Positions 49,642 to 58,024 of a DNA stretch of 64,000 nucleotides are shown here, one piece after another (within the stretch, counting starts at the first letter, position 1; each line of letters begins with the position of its first letter). The notes under the pieces were generated by a model. The model saw nothing but the letters and a program-made list of their open reading frames with translations. It was not told the DNA's origin and searched no databases. A program made the translations under genes and the position numbers. Source of the DNA: Streptomyces rishiriensis (GTDB taxonomy: Bacteria > Actinomycetota > Actinomycetes > Streptomycetales > Streptomycetaceae); the NCBI RefSeq assembly GCF_030815485.1, contig NZ_JAUSWV010000001.1, positions 1 through 64,000 on the forward strand. Direction: 5' to 3'.

Positions 49642-52065
49642 ATGTGCGGTGTGGCTTTGCGGGCGACGGCTGAGCAGGAAGCGGCCCGGGAGGCGTTTGC
49701 CGCAGGCCAAGACTTGGCGTTGGTGGCCGGCGCCGGTACAGGGAAGACTTCGACGCTGGTGATGATGGGCTCGGCAACGCGTGGCCGGGGCCTGTACGTG
49801 GCCTTCAACAAGCCGATCGCCGACGAAGCCAAGAGCCGCTTCGGGAGGAATGTGGAGTGCCGTACGTCGCACTCGTTGGCGCACCGGGCGGTGGGTCGCC
49901 AGTTCCAAGACCGGCTCGATGGCTCGCGCCACATGCCGTTGAAGCGTACGGCGCAGTTGCTGGGGCTGGACCGCGACCTGGCCGTGGGCAAGAGGCGGCT
50001 GAGGGCGACGACGCAGGCGCGGCTGGTGATGGAGATGGTCCGGCGTTTTTGCTACAGCACGGATCAGCAGGTGGCAGCCCGGCATCTGGGCCCGGTGAAC
50101 GGACTGGATGACCAGGGGGCGCAGTATCTGGCGCAGGTGCTGCTGAGCAGGGCGCGGTGGGCGTGGGACGACATCTGCTCGCTTCAGGGAAAGCTGCCGT
50201 TCCAGCACGATCACTACCTCAAGATGTGGGCGCTGACGCGGCCGAGACTGCCTGCGGACTTCGTGCTGCTGGACGAAGCGCAGGACACCAACCCGGTCTT
50301 GGAGGAAATTTTCCTGGCGCAGGATGCGCAGCGCGTGTGTGTCGGGGATCCGGCACAGCAGATCTATGACTGGCGGCATGCCAAGGACATCATGAGCGGT
50401 TTTCCCGGGCAGCAGCTGGAGTTGACGCAGTCGTTCAGGTTCGGACCGGCGATCGCGGAGGTGGCGAATCGGTGGTTGCGGGCTGCCTTGTCGACGATGC
50501 AGCTGACCGGGCATGCCGGTGGTGCCTCGGGACTGGGGCGGGTCGAGGTCCCCGATGCGGTGTTGTGCCGGGGGAACGCCGACGCACTCGCTGAGGTGCT
50601 GGGCTTCCTCGAGAAGGGGGTGCCGGTCGCGCTGGCCGGGGGCAGTAAGCCGCTGTTGACGATCGCTGAGGCGGCGATCGACCTGCAGGCGGGCCGGCGG
50701 ACCTCGCACCATGAGCTGTTCTTGTTCTCGTCCTGGGGTGAGGTGCAGGAGTACGCGGAGCAGGACTCCGCGGCAGCGGAGCTGAAGGCGATCGTGGAGC
50801 TGGTCGATACCTACGGGCCGCAGCAGATCATCGCGGCCGTGAAGCGCATGGTCAACGAGGACCAGGCGCGAGTGGTGGTGTCGACGGTGCACAAGGCCAA
50901 GGGCCGCGAGTGGAGGAGGGTGCGGATCGGGGCCGGATTCACGCCACCTGCGGAGGAAGCGGCGGCACGAGGCGTGCATCCGGCGGAAGCGCGCCTGATT
51001 TACGTGGCGGTGACGCGGGCTCGCGAGGTGCTGGATACAACGGGGATCCAGTGGGCCGAAGCCCAGATCCGGCATGCCTCGCGCGCAACTGTGACCAGTA
51101 CCCCGGACGGCGTGCCCCTGGCCGCGCTGCCGCTGACCGGACAGCTCCAGTACCCTCGCTCGCCGATGTCCGTCTTTCTGAACCAGCATCTGCCGCGCCC
51201 CGAGCGGGTGCTCGGCGCGTACCTGGACCGCTCGCGGGGGCTTCCGCCCGCGGTGCAGCCCATGGATGAGCGGCGCCCCGATTATTCGGCCCTGGGGCAC
51301 ACCATCGACTACCGCCTCCGGCTCAGTCTCGGCTGCGGCCCTGGAGGCGCGGTCGCGTCGGGCATTCGGCTACTCGGCAGCCGGCTCCCGATCGAGGGGG
51401 CTCCCGCCCCTGAGGTGCGTGAGACCTTGCATACAGCCGGCACCCACCTGCTTGCCCGACTCCAGAACCACCTCGAAGGAGGGCCTGCACTGGGCGAGGA
51501 GGAATTGACCCGGTTGTGTCACGTAGCCGGGTTCTACGAGGCCATCTACCGCAATGGCGTCTTCTCCCGGCGCCGCAACCTGCTGGCCCTCGCCGACGCG
51601 CACACCACCGTGGATCACCTGACCGCGGCGGTGCCGGCCTACGTGCTGGAGGACATCTCCGAGCAGATGGAGCTGGCCGAGCAACCTTTCGCACCGTTCA
51701 GGGACTTGCCGGACAGACAGCGGGTGTGCGGGCCGGTGTTCGCCGGCAGTGCCGACCTGGGCGGGGCTGATGCAGACTTCATCGTCGGCGGACTGCTGAT
51801 CGACTGCAAGGCCACCACCCGCCCTCACACGATCAACCGCTCAGCCGTACAACAGCTCGCCGGATACCTGCTGCTCGACTACGACAACGCCTACGGCATC
51901 GACCAGGTGGGCCTCTACCTTTCCCGCCAGGGCGCCCTGATCACATGGGACGTCCCGGAATTCCTCAATGCTCTGGGCGCCCGTGTTCCACTGCCCCAGC
52001 TACGCACACTGCTGCGAGACCACCTTCGCCGGCCACAGCGCCCGACGCCGTCGCAGAAAAGCTGA
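49642..52065 (+). CDS. UvrD-like helicase fused to a PD-(D/E)XK-like nuclease domain
   Basis: An 807-residue protein from ATG 49642 (GGAAGG site; the frame extends further upstream). Superfamily 1 helicase motifs are in order: Q-like ATAEQEAAREAFAAG, motif I AGAGTGKTSTL (residues 30-38), motif II VLLDEAQDTNPVLEE, motif III VGDPAQQIYDWRHA, motif V VVSTVHKAKGREWR, motif VI YVAVTRAREVL. The last 250 residues contain GSADLGGADADFIVGGLLID, CKATTRPHTINRSAVQQLAG and LLDYDNAYGIDQVGLYLS. This is the D...D-x-K plus Q pattern of RecB-type nucleases. It resembles a compact AddA-type machine without a visible AddB. Helicase function is clear; nuclease assignment is by motif. Confidence 0.85.
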   Translation: MCGVALRATAEQEAAREAFAAGQDLALVAGAGTGKTSTLVMMGSATRGRGLYVAFNKPIADEAKSRFGRNVECRTSHSLAHRAVGRQFQDRLDGSRHMPLKRTAQLLGLDRDLAVGKRRLRATTQARLVMEMVRRFCYSTDQQVAARHLGPVNGLDDQGAQYLAQVLLSRARWAWDDICSLQGKLPFQHDHYLKMWALTRPRLPADFVLLDEAQDTNPVLEEIFLAQDAQRVCVGDPAQQIYDWRHAKDIMSGFPGQQLELTQSFRFGPAIAEVANRWLRAALSTMQLTGHAGGASGLGRVEVPDAVLCRGNADALAEVLGFLEKGVPVALAGGSKPLLTIAEAAIDLQAGRRTSHHELFLFSSWGEVQEYAEQDSAAAELKAIVELVDTYGPQQIIAAVKRMVNEDQARVVVSTVHKAKGREWRRVRIGAGFTPPAEEAAARGVHPAEARLIYVAVTRAREVLDTTGIQWAEAQIRHASRATVTSTPDGVPLAALPLTGQLQYPRSPMSVFLNQHLPRPERVLGAYLDRSRGLPPAVQPMDERRPDYSALGHTIDYRLRLSLGCGPGGAVASGIRLLGSRLPIEGAPAPEVRETLHTAGTHLLARLQNHLEGGPALGEEELTRLCHVAGFYEAIYRNGVFSRRRNLLALADAHTTVDHLTAAVPAYVLEDISEQMELAEQPFAPFRDLPDRQRVCGPVFAGSADLGGADADFIVGGLLIDCKATTRPHTINRSAVQQLAGYLLLDYDNAYGIDQVGLYLSRQGALITWDVPEFLNALGARVPLPQLRTLLRDHLRRPQRPTPSQKS

Positions 52066-52157
52066 CCACGGGCCTGGCGATTTCGCCCGTGCCGGAGGAA
52101 GCGATCAATGGTCGGCCGGGAGAAGGAGCATTATCGAGAGCGCAGAGTGCGTTTCCC

Positions 52158-52397
52158 TCAGTTCCAGCGCGGATCAACGTACTTCATGGCGCCCAGGGCA
52201 GTGGTGCAGGGCCAGGGTGCCCCCTCGCATCCGGTGCAGGTCGGATCGGTGCGGTCGCTCGGGGCGTGTTCCGTAAGTTGCTGTCCGGCGACGGCTCGGA
52301 CCGTGCGCTCGTCGGAGCTCATGCCCCGATAGGTCTCGTTGGCCAAGGCCACAGCCCGGTCATAGTCTGCGAGTTGGGCCTGGAGATCATCGGTCAT
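52158..52397 (-). CDS. Small hypothetical protein
   Basis: A 79-residue protein (MTDDLQAQLADYDRAVALAN, ETYRGMSSDERTVRAVAGQQ, LTEHAPSDRTDPTCTGCEGA, PWPCTTALGAMKYVDPRW). The N-terminal half is a charged helix. The C-terminal half has three Cys in CTGCEGAPWPC, compatible with a small metal site. Good ATG and codon bias; it lies between the helicase and endonuclease VII genes but on the opposite strand. Confidence 0.65.
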   Translation of the reverse strand: MTDDLQAQLADYDRAVALANETYRGMSSDERTVRAVAGQQLTEHAPSDRTDPTCTGCEGAPWPCTTALGAMKYVDPRWN

Positions 52398-52511
52398 GAG
52401 ATGTGAGCTTATCGCTGGTCATGAACTCGATCCCGCACCACTGTTCGCAACTCCGCTCACGCGTTCGATCGCGGTACGAGCGATGTCAGACCCTGCTGGC
52501 ACCATCCGCCC

Positions 52512-53798
52512 ATGGCTCAGATCAGCCCCAAACTCGCCCGCACCTACTTCGCGGAGATCTCCGCCGGTTCTGCCGTCCCACTGGACTTGGACGACCTCTT
52601 ACACATGGTGAAACTGCGTCGACACAACCATGTCCTCATCGGCGACATCGCGCTGCACTGCTACAAGAACAAGTCGAAGTGGACGTACAACGAACGCGAC
52701 ATCCGCCACGCCGCCCATGCGTTCGCGAACTTCCAGCTGGACGCCGGCGACGTCGTGGAGGTGCAGCTGCCCGCCTACCTCGACCACGGCGAGCAGGACC
52801 CGGAGCACCGGGGCCGGGCCGACTGGCGGCAGCAAATTGCGTCCTGGATGTTCTGGCAGGCCCGCGACAAGCACCAGGAGGGGCGGCCCTACGAAGAGTG
52901 GGACGACAGCTGGAAGCACCTCGGCGCCAGCGGGCTGCCCGGCGAGCTGACGTGGGACGAATTTGTCGGGGCACGCAGCGGAATCCGGCTCCGGGAGAAC
53001 ATCGCCAACACCCGGCCGCTGGACCTGATCACCTCCGCCGGGGGCAGTCTGTTCCTGCCGAGAGCCTACGCCGCACTCCTTGACCGCTGGGAGAAGGTGG
53101 AGGAGGGCCTGGTCGCCCAGGCCCGGATCTGCAAAGGCTGTGCTGCTCAAGGGCCGCGCTGGGGTGGCTGGCGTACGCAGAGCCCGCTCGGCTACGTCAC
53201 CTTGTGCCCGCCGTGCTCGGGAGCCGCCTTCCAGCGCTATGGCGGTCACCTGCGCGGCGTGCTGTACGAATCGCCCCGCGTGCGCGGCACCCGCGCCGAC
53301 GACTACCTGTGCTGCCTGTGCGCGGAGACCCGGGCGGCGGTCTGGGACCACTGCCACGACCACGGCTTTTTGCGCGGGCCTCTATGCGGCAGCTGCAACA
53401 CTTTCGAGGGCAAGAGCCTCCCGCGCTACTTCCTTGAGGGCAAGGAGGGCGCCGCGCTGCACTTGCTGGAGTGCCGCGGCTGCCTGGAACGGCGCACCCT
53501 GCCCGGCAGGTACCACGTCGCTATCGTCCAGAAGCGTCTGGAGGCGACCGAGCACCACCGCCACCGCGGGCGCCGCTGCAAGCGCCGACCGTCGGTCCGG
53601 CACGTGAAACTCGCCCACGGCGCGCACCGCTTTGAGCTGGAGTGCTGGTGGCACAGTGAGACGTGGACGAAGGACGTCACAGTCCCCGAGACCGCGGCGC
53701 TCGTACGAGGCTTCGCCGATCAGGCGCTCGCCGCCCCACAGCCAGACGTCGTAGTGCCGGCCGCGCGTACCGCATCGGGCACAACATGGCCCGCGTGA
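52512..53798 (+). CDS. Recombination endonuclease VII-like protein
   Basis: A 428-residue protein. The central motif YLCCLCAETRAAVWDHCHDH, GFLRGPLCGSCNTFEGKSLP contains C-x-x-C, the D-H-C-H-D-H active site and the second C-x-x-C of phage T4 endonuclease VII-like His-Me nucleases. Before it are a 200-residue N-terminal region (FAEISAGSAVPLDLDDLLHM, DDSWKHLGASGLPGELTWDE) and a zinc-ribbon-like CKGCAAQG...CPPCSG. After it come basic segments (HHRHRGRRCKRRPSVRHVKL). Such enzymes resolve branched DNA in phages; Streptomyces plasmid and prophage versions are common. It is the third nuclease-type gene within 5 kb. Confidence 0.8.
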   Translation: MAQISPKLARTYFAEISAGSAVPLDLDDLLHMVKLRRHNHVLIGDIALHCYKNKSKWTYNERDIRHAAHAFANFQLDAGDVVEVQLPAYLDHGEQDPEHRGRADWRQQIASWMFWQARDKHQEGRPYEEWDDSWKHLGASGLPGELTWDEFVGARSGIRLRENIANTRPLDLITSAGGSLFLPRAYAALLDRWEKVEEGLVAQARICKGCAAQGPRWGGWRTQSPLGYVTLCPPCSGAAFQRYGGHLRGVLYESPRVRGTRADDYLCCLCAETRAAVWDHCHDHGFLRGPLCGSCNTFEGKSLPRYFLEGKEGAALHLLECRGCLERRTLPGRYHVAIVQKRLEATEHHRHRGRRCKRRPSVRHVKLAHGAHRFELECWWHSETWTKDVTVPETAALVRGFADQALAAPQPDVVVPAARTASGTTWPA

Positions 53799-54093
53799 AA
53801 ATTGCGGACACGCGAGCAAGCCCCGAACCATCGCCCGGTGCGCGGCTACGTGTCCCTGCGCAGGTGGGCAGCTGCTGCTGGATCTCCCTGGCCGTCGGCA
53901 TCAGTTCCAGGGCCTCTTGCAGGCCCTGGCGCGCTCGCGCAGCTGGCAGACTCGCCAGCGCTGTTGCTGGACGCTGTGGGGGCGTGCTGCTCTTGGTGAT
54001 GCCGAAGCGGGGACTGCCGCCGCGCCGTGGGTCTGTTGACCAAAAGCAAACAAGACGCCCCGTAGCGTCGGCTTCTGCGAAATGATCTGACTT
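53799..54093. other. Gap without a supported gene
   Basis: Only short frames. On the - strand a segment RFGITKSSTPPQRPATALAS and QEALELMPTAREIQQQLPTC has some coding character but no start or partner. Possibly a remnant. Confidence 0.35.
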
Positions 54094-54594
54094 GTGACTC
54101 CAGATCCACGTGACCGTCGACGGTCCTCGCCACGGGCTCCAACCAAACCGCAGATACGAACCCGCCCTTCCAGCGACGATGCGCACGAGGTCGTCTACTT
54201 TCAGCGCCACCCCGACGACGACCCCCTGCAGACGACTCCAGGGCGTTTATTTATGCGCAATGTGTGCCCGGCCAAGGTTCGCGCGACTATGCGTGTGGTG
54301 CTCGCCGAGGTGGCCGCTGCCCCGCCAAAGCGCTTCGCCGGCGGTGGGTATTGGGAAGCGATGCGGGGAGACATGGCTGGTTGGTACGAGGTCCGCGTAA
54401 ACGGACCCGGCCGCCATCACTACCGCTTGTTCTGCTTGCTCGACTACGAAGCGGAAGGACGCGAAAAGCCGCTGCTGGTTGTGATCACTGGGCTAGACAA
54501 GCCCTTCCGTACCGTCCTGTCGAGCGGTGACTACCAGTCGGTACGAAATCTTGGCGAGGAGTACCGGAAGCGCAACCCCCGCTCGACGCAGTGA
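54094..54594 (+). CDS. HigB/Gp49-like toxin candidate
   Basis: A 166-residue protein from GTG 54094. The N-terminus is basic and Pro-rich. The core EVVYFQRHPDDDPLQTTPGR, VRATMRVVLAEVAAAPPKRF, WEAMRGDMAGWYEVRVNGPG, RHHYRLFCLLDYEAEGREKP and LLVVITGLDKPFRTVLSSGD is the RelE-superfamily fold of HigB/phage Gp49-like toxins (R-V-x-x-x...H-Y-R-L-F-C-L-L-D). The ribosome-dependent RNase role is known for this family. The HTH gene that would be its antitoxin is not upstream or downstream on the same strand but converges on it from the right, with stop codons 11 bases apart. Confidence 0.75.
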   Translation: MTPDPRDRRRSSPRAPTKPQIRTRPSSDDAHEVVYFQRHPDDDPLQTTPGRLFMRNVCPAKVRATMRVVLAEVAAAPPKRFAGGGYWEAMRGDMAGWYEVRVNGPGRHHYRLFCLLDYEAEGREKPLLVVITGLDKPFRTVLSSGDYQSVRNLGEEYRKRNPRSTQ

Positions 54595-54605
54595 ACTACG
54601 TCTGG

Positions 54606-55028
54606 CTAAGCGGCGGCACTGGAGCGGGACTTAGAACGCCGCAGCTCACTGAGGTGCTTCGCGAGCCCACGAGGATCCGCCGCCCGTCCTTCCAGCAGCG
54701 GGTCGGTGACCGACTTCCGTTCAGCTGCTGGAAGCGGCTCAAGGGTGATTCGCATCCCTAGTGCTGCTGCCACTTCGGCCAGAGTGCCCAGCGTCGGATT
54801 GACGTGTCCCGCTGAGAACAGTCGCCGCACGACAGCGGGCTCCGCACTGATTGCTCGGGCCAGTGCAGCCTTGGAGAGATCTGCCGCATCACGTGCCTCG
54901 TCCAGCGCGTTCACGATCCGGTCGATTGTGGCGATACGCATGGACTCAACGACGTAGTGGCGGAGAAACTCAGGGTCCTGCAAGTCCTCGGCAAGGTCGT
55001 CCCAGAAAGCGCCATGCTCCGTAGTCAT
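54606..55028 (-). CDS. HigA-like antitoxin/regulator
   Basis: A 140-residue protein from ATG 55028: DPEFLRHYVVESMRIATIDR, IVNALDEARDAADLSKAALA, RAISAEPAVVRRLFSAGHVN, PTLGTLAEVAAALGMRITLE. This is the Xre HTH with the N-P-T-L-x-T-L-x-x-V-A-A-A-L-G end typical of HigA antitoxins. Its promoter contains a GTGTA...TACAC inverted repeat, a likely self-binding site. It is tail-to-tail with the HigB-like gene, so co-translation is impossible and expression must be balanced otherwise, perhaps by transcription overlap across the 11-base gap. Confidence 0.8.
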   Translation of the reverse strand: MTTEHGAFWDDLAEDLQDPEFLRHYVVESMRIATIDRIVNALDEARDAADLSKAALARAISAEPAVVRRLFSAGHVNPTLGTLAEVAAALGMRITLEPLPAAERKSVTDPLLEGRAADPRGLAKHLSELRRSKSRSSAAA

Positions 55029-55062
55029 TGCTGCCTCCCTCTTCCTTTGCCGACCACGTAGA

Positions 55063-55082
55063 GTGTATCAAATAAGTTACAC
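55063..55082. promoter_or_regulatory. Inverted-repeat operator in front of the HigA-like gene
   Basis: GTGTA (55063-55067) and TACAC (55078-55082), a 5-bp inverted repeat with a 10-base AT-rich spacer (TCAAATAAGT), 35 bases upstream of the start at 55028. AT-rich -10-like sequence overlaps the repeat, as expected for autorepression. Confidence 0.6.
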
Positions 55083-55663
55083 ATACGCTAGGCTCATCGC
55101 GCTCCCTGCGGCTCGTTTCCTCATCTGGAAAAGTCCCTGAACAGGGGTTTTATCGTATGCGACACCCCTGAGGATCTCTCGATCGAGGGGCCCTCTGACT
55201 GTCGCGGAGTGGGCAGCTCTGCTTGCCTCAGCGGACTAGCGGAGTGCCACGGCTGGGCGGGCTTGCTCTCATCGGACGCGTCGGCCACCCGGAGAGCGCG
55301 GCCGTACCTGATCACGCTATCCGCATCTCGGGATCGGACTTCATCGCTGCCGGATGCCGCCTCTCAGGGATCTGTGAACTCTAAACGGAGAACTCTCCTA
55401 GGGTCCCTCTAGCAGGACGACGTCGTGCTCATAACGCTCTCCGCCAGGCACGAGACCTGCCAAGATGAGGCAGTGAGCGCCCCCCGCCGCCCTCTGGGCA
55501 CCGGCCCCCAGCCCCTTCCCGCCGTCCCCGACAGCGCCGCCGCTCGAGCGGGAACCGCAGCTGAGCGAGCCGTCGTCCAACCACCATCCGTCATCGCTGA
55601 AATCCTGGAGCCAGCCAGCCAGCGGCGCCTGCTCGGTCCAGGCACGGACCGGCCCGCCTGACG
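55083..55663. other. Gap of about 580 bases, no certain gene
   Basis: Two overlapping candidate frames lie on opposite strands: + 55425-55661 (ERAVVQPPSVIAEILEPAS near its end) and - 55398-55667 (VRAWTEQAPLAGWLQDFSDD, GWWLDDGSLSCGSRSSGG). Neither has a clear ribosome site and I cannot choose between them. Confidence 0.35.
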
Positions 55664-55735
55664 TCATTGCAGCCCGAACTCGATGTAATCAATGTCCGTG
55701 GATTCGGCCGTGAGCCCTTCGGCACTGCGGCCGTC
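55664..55735 (-). pseudogene. Possible 3-prime remnant of a tpg gene
   Basis: The last 24 codons before the stop at 55664 read NDGRSAEGLTAESTDIDYIE, FGLQ. The intact copy at the right edge ends DGGRRAGDLRVEFTDIDYVEFGL. The shared DGRxA-x-G/D-L...T-D-I-D-Y-x-E-F-G-L pattern is characteristic of Tpg C-termini. Nothing upstream is Tpg-like, so only the tail is left, if the match is real. Confidence 0.4.
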
Positions 55736-55811
55736 GTTGGGCAAATCCTTGTGCAGGTGAGCTCCGAACTGCGCACTGGCTCGGGGGCCCACCTGCACAA
55801 GGCGCAAGCTC

Positions 55812-56219
55812 CTAGCGAGCCGATACCCAGTCCTGCCCAGGAGTGCCACGGTGACCACGCCAGCGCGGCAGGCTGTACCGGGTGACTAGCGTCCACGCGG
55901 TCCGAGTGGCGTCCTCCACCCACGCATGCCCCGCAGCAGGGAGGCCGCTCACCCCGCGCAGCCACTCGGTGATCTGCTCTTCTGGGATGTGCGTGTTGCC
56001 CTTTCCGAGGTACTTGAGGACGTACACCGCGAGGTAGTCCACGTCCTGCGCGCGGCCCTGGCCGTTGAGGATGGGCCTGAGCCTGGAGGCAAACTTCTGT
56101 CCGATGCTGTGGTCGACCTCGCCCCAGAGGGAGGCCGTCTCTGGCCCCCTCAGCATGTCGAGCAGGTCGATCAGGTGGGCGAGGTCGGTGTCGTCGGCGA
56201 GAGTGATTGGTTCGGTCAC
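55812..56219 (-). CDS. Hypothetical protein
   Basis: A 135-residue protein beginning MTEPITLADDTDLAHLIDLL, then DMLRGPETASLWGEVDHSIG, QKFASRLRPILNGQGRAQDV, DYLAVYVLKYLGKGNTHIPE. It is a soluble helical protein with good codon bias. The last about 20 residues (SLPRWRGHRGTPGQDWVSAR) look irregular and the adjoining frame (VALLGRTGYRLARSLRLVQ) may be the original end. No known domain. It lies downstream of the DnaB-type gene on the same strand. Confidence 0.55.
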   Translation of the reverse strand: MTEPITLADDTDLAHLIDLLDMLRGPETASLWGEVDHSIGQKFASRLRPILNGQGRAQDVDYLAVYVLKYLGKGNTHIPEEQITEWLRGVSGLPAAGHAWVEDATRTAWTLVTRYSLPRWRGHRGTPGQDWVSAR

Positions 56220-56519
56220 AGGCGGCTGCCTCCCGAGAAAGTGGTGGTTGAACCAGACCAGCGCCGCCGATCATCACGGTGTTGGTGCAGGAACACACCG
56301 CTGATGGGCAGAACTGCCCGATTCGCTGTCTGTGTTGGCTGAGATCATCGTCGTCTCGGGCGCCGGCTCCCCGTCTCGCACCCTGAAGACTCGGCGGCCG
56401 CCTCGGGTGGTCTCAACCGGCCAGCCGAGCTGGAGACGGAGCGGCGCACCTACCCGGGCCGCCGCTCCAGATCGAAGGCGGATGGCGGCTTGGTTGCTGA
56501 CTCATGAAAGGAGGTCGCG
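56220..56519. other. Gap of 300 bases between the hypothetical gene and the DnaB-type gene
   Basis: No gene seen. A GAAAGGAGGT element at about 56506 is on the strand opposite the flanking genes and leads to no convincing frame. Confidence 0.4.
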
Positions 56520-57866
56520 TCAGGTCTGGGCCATGTCGACGAAGCGGGAGTAGTGGCCTTGGAAGGCGACCGTGATGGTGGCGGTGGGGCCATGACGGTG
56601 CTTGGCGACGATCAGGTCTGCCTCGCCGGCGCGGGGTGATTCCTTCTCGTAGGCGTCTTCACGGTGAATGAAGATGACGACGTCGGCGTTGTCCTCGAGG
56701 GCGCCGGAGTCACGTAGGTCGTTGAGCAGCGGTTTTTTGTCGATGCGTTGTTCCGGGCCGCGGTTGAGGGTGGAGATGGCAACGATGGGGAGCTGTAGTT
56801 CTTTGGCCAGCAGTTTCAGGCAGCGGGCGATCTCGGAGATTTCCTCGTAGCGGTTTCCTAGGGGGCGCGTGCCGTAGGTAAGCATGTGTACGGCGTCGAC
56901 GACGATGAGCCGGATGCCGTTCCTGGCGTGCAGGTAGCGGCAGTGGGCGCGCAGGTCGTGGAGGTTGGAGTAGGCGCCGTCCTGGATGTAGATCGGTGCA
57001 GCGCTGACTTGCGGCATCCGGCGGGCCATCCGCGTCCAGTCTTCGTCGGTCATGGTGCCGGACCGCATGTGGTGCAGCGCTACGCGGGCCTCTGCGGACA
57101 GCAGCCGCATGCCGACCTCGTTGCGTCCGGCTTCGAGGGTGAAGATGGCGCAGGGCATTTGGTGCTTGATGCCGGCTGAGCGGACGAAGTCGTAGGCAAG
57201 AGTGGACTTGCCCATGGCGGGGCGTGCGGCGATCACGATGAGCTGACCGGGGTGGAGTCCGCCGGTGAGGGAGTCCAGGTCGGTGAAGCCGGTTGGTACG
57301 CCGGGCAGGGTTGCCTCAGGGCCGCCGGTAGCCTCGATCCAGTCGAGGGTTTCTTCCATGACGTCCCCGAGGGAACTGGCCGGCGGCAGCAGGCGCCGTC
57401 TCGTGGTCGCGGCAAAGATCTCGGCTTGGGCCTGGTCGGCGATGCGGTCGGCGGCCTCGGGCCCCGCATCCGAGGCCATGTTCTCGATATGGATGGCGGC
57501 GATCTTTGTGCGGCGCAGCATGGCCGCGCTCTGGACGCGCTCGGCTTCGGCCATCCAGCTCTTGGACGGGGAGGGGCCCGCCATCAGCGCAGTGAGGTAG
57601 GCCGACCCTCCGATCTCCTCGAGCCGGTCCTGCTTCGTGAGATGGGCGGCAACGTTGAGAGGATCGACAGACTGGCCACTGCCGTACAGCTCGAGGACTG
57701 TGGTGTAGATCAGGTCGTGGGCCGGCCGGTAGAAGTCATGGCCGCCCAGGACGTCGACGATGTCGGCTATCGCGTCCTTGGACTGCAGCATCGCCTTGAG
57801 CACCGCCTTCTCGGCGTGCAGGTCGTGCGGATGGTGCAGTGCAGCGTCGGCGTCCTCAACGGTCAC
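56520..57866 (-). CDS. DnaB-type replicative helicase
   Basis: A 448-residue protein; GTG 57866 is preferred because GGGGGAGAG lies just upstream, although the frame extends 24 codons further. The N-terminal domain is HPHDLHAEKAVLKAMLQSKD, ADIVDVLGGHDFYRPAHDLI, LYGSGQSVDPLNVAAHL. The RecA-like domain has VPTGFTDLDSLTGGLHPGQL, Walker A VIAARPAMGKSTLAY, AIFTLEAGRNEVGMRLLS, Walker B-like LIVVDAVHMLTYG and NRGPEQRIDKKPLLNDLRDS, then DVVIFIHREDAYEKES. The usual VVDYLQLM is VVDAVHML and the usual SQLxR is STLNR, so it is a diverged paralogue rather than a chromosomal DnaB. It follows a DciA-type loader gene. Confidence 0.9.
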   Translation of the reverse strand: MTVEDADAALHHPHDLHAEKAVLKAMLQSKDAIADIVDVLGGHDFYRPAHDLIYTTVLELYGSGQSVDPLNVAAHLTKQDRLEEIGGSAYLTALMAGPSPSKSWMAEAERVQSAAMLRRTKIAAIHIENMASDAGPEAADRIADQAQAEIFAATTRRRLLPPASSLGDVMEETLDWIEATGGPEATLPGVPTGFTDLDSLTGGLHPGQLIVIAARPAMGKSTLAYDFVRSAGIKHQMPCAIFTLEAGRNEVGMRLLSAEARVALHHMRSGTMTDEDWTRMARRMPQVSAAPIYIQDGAYSNLHDLRAHCRYLHARNGIRLIVVDAVHMLTYGTRPLGNRYEEISEIARCLKLLAKELQLPIVAISTLNRGPEQRIDKKPLLNDLRDSGALEDNADVVIFIHREDAYEKESPRAGEADLIVAKHRHGPTATITVAFQGHYSRFVDMAQT

Positions 57867-58024
57867 CAGGCTCTCCCCCTTGTTGCCCGATTGATCTTTG
57901 CGACCCGCTCCCCCAGGGCGCCGGGCCAGCGTATCCATGGCCCGCCCCGGCAGGGCGCTTTCGCTGTGGCCATCAGCTGCATGTGGGCCCGCTGAAGGCC
58001 CCGAGCACCGACATGCAGCCCGCG

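Noticed and set aside
49564..51300. A 578-codon - strand frame opposite the helicase gene
   Set aside because: Shadow of the UvrD-like gene, which shows all helicase motifs in order.
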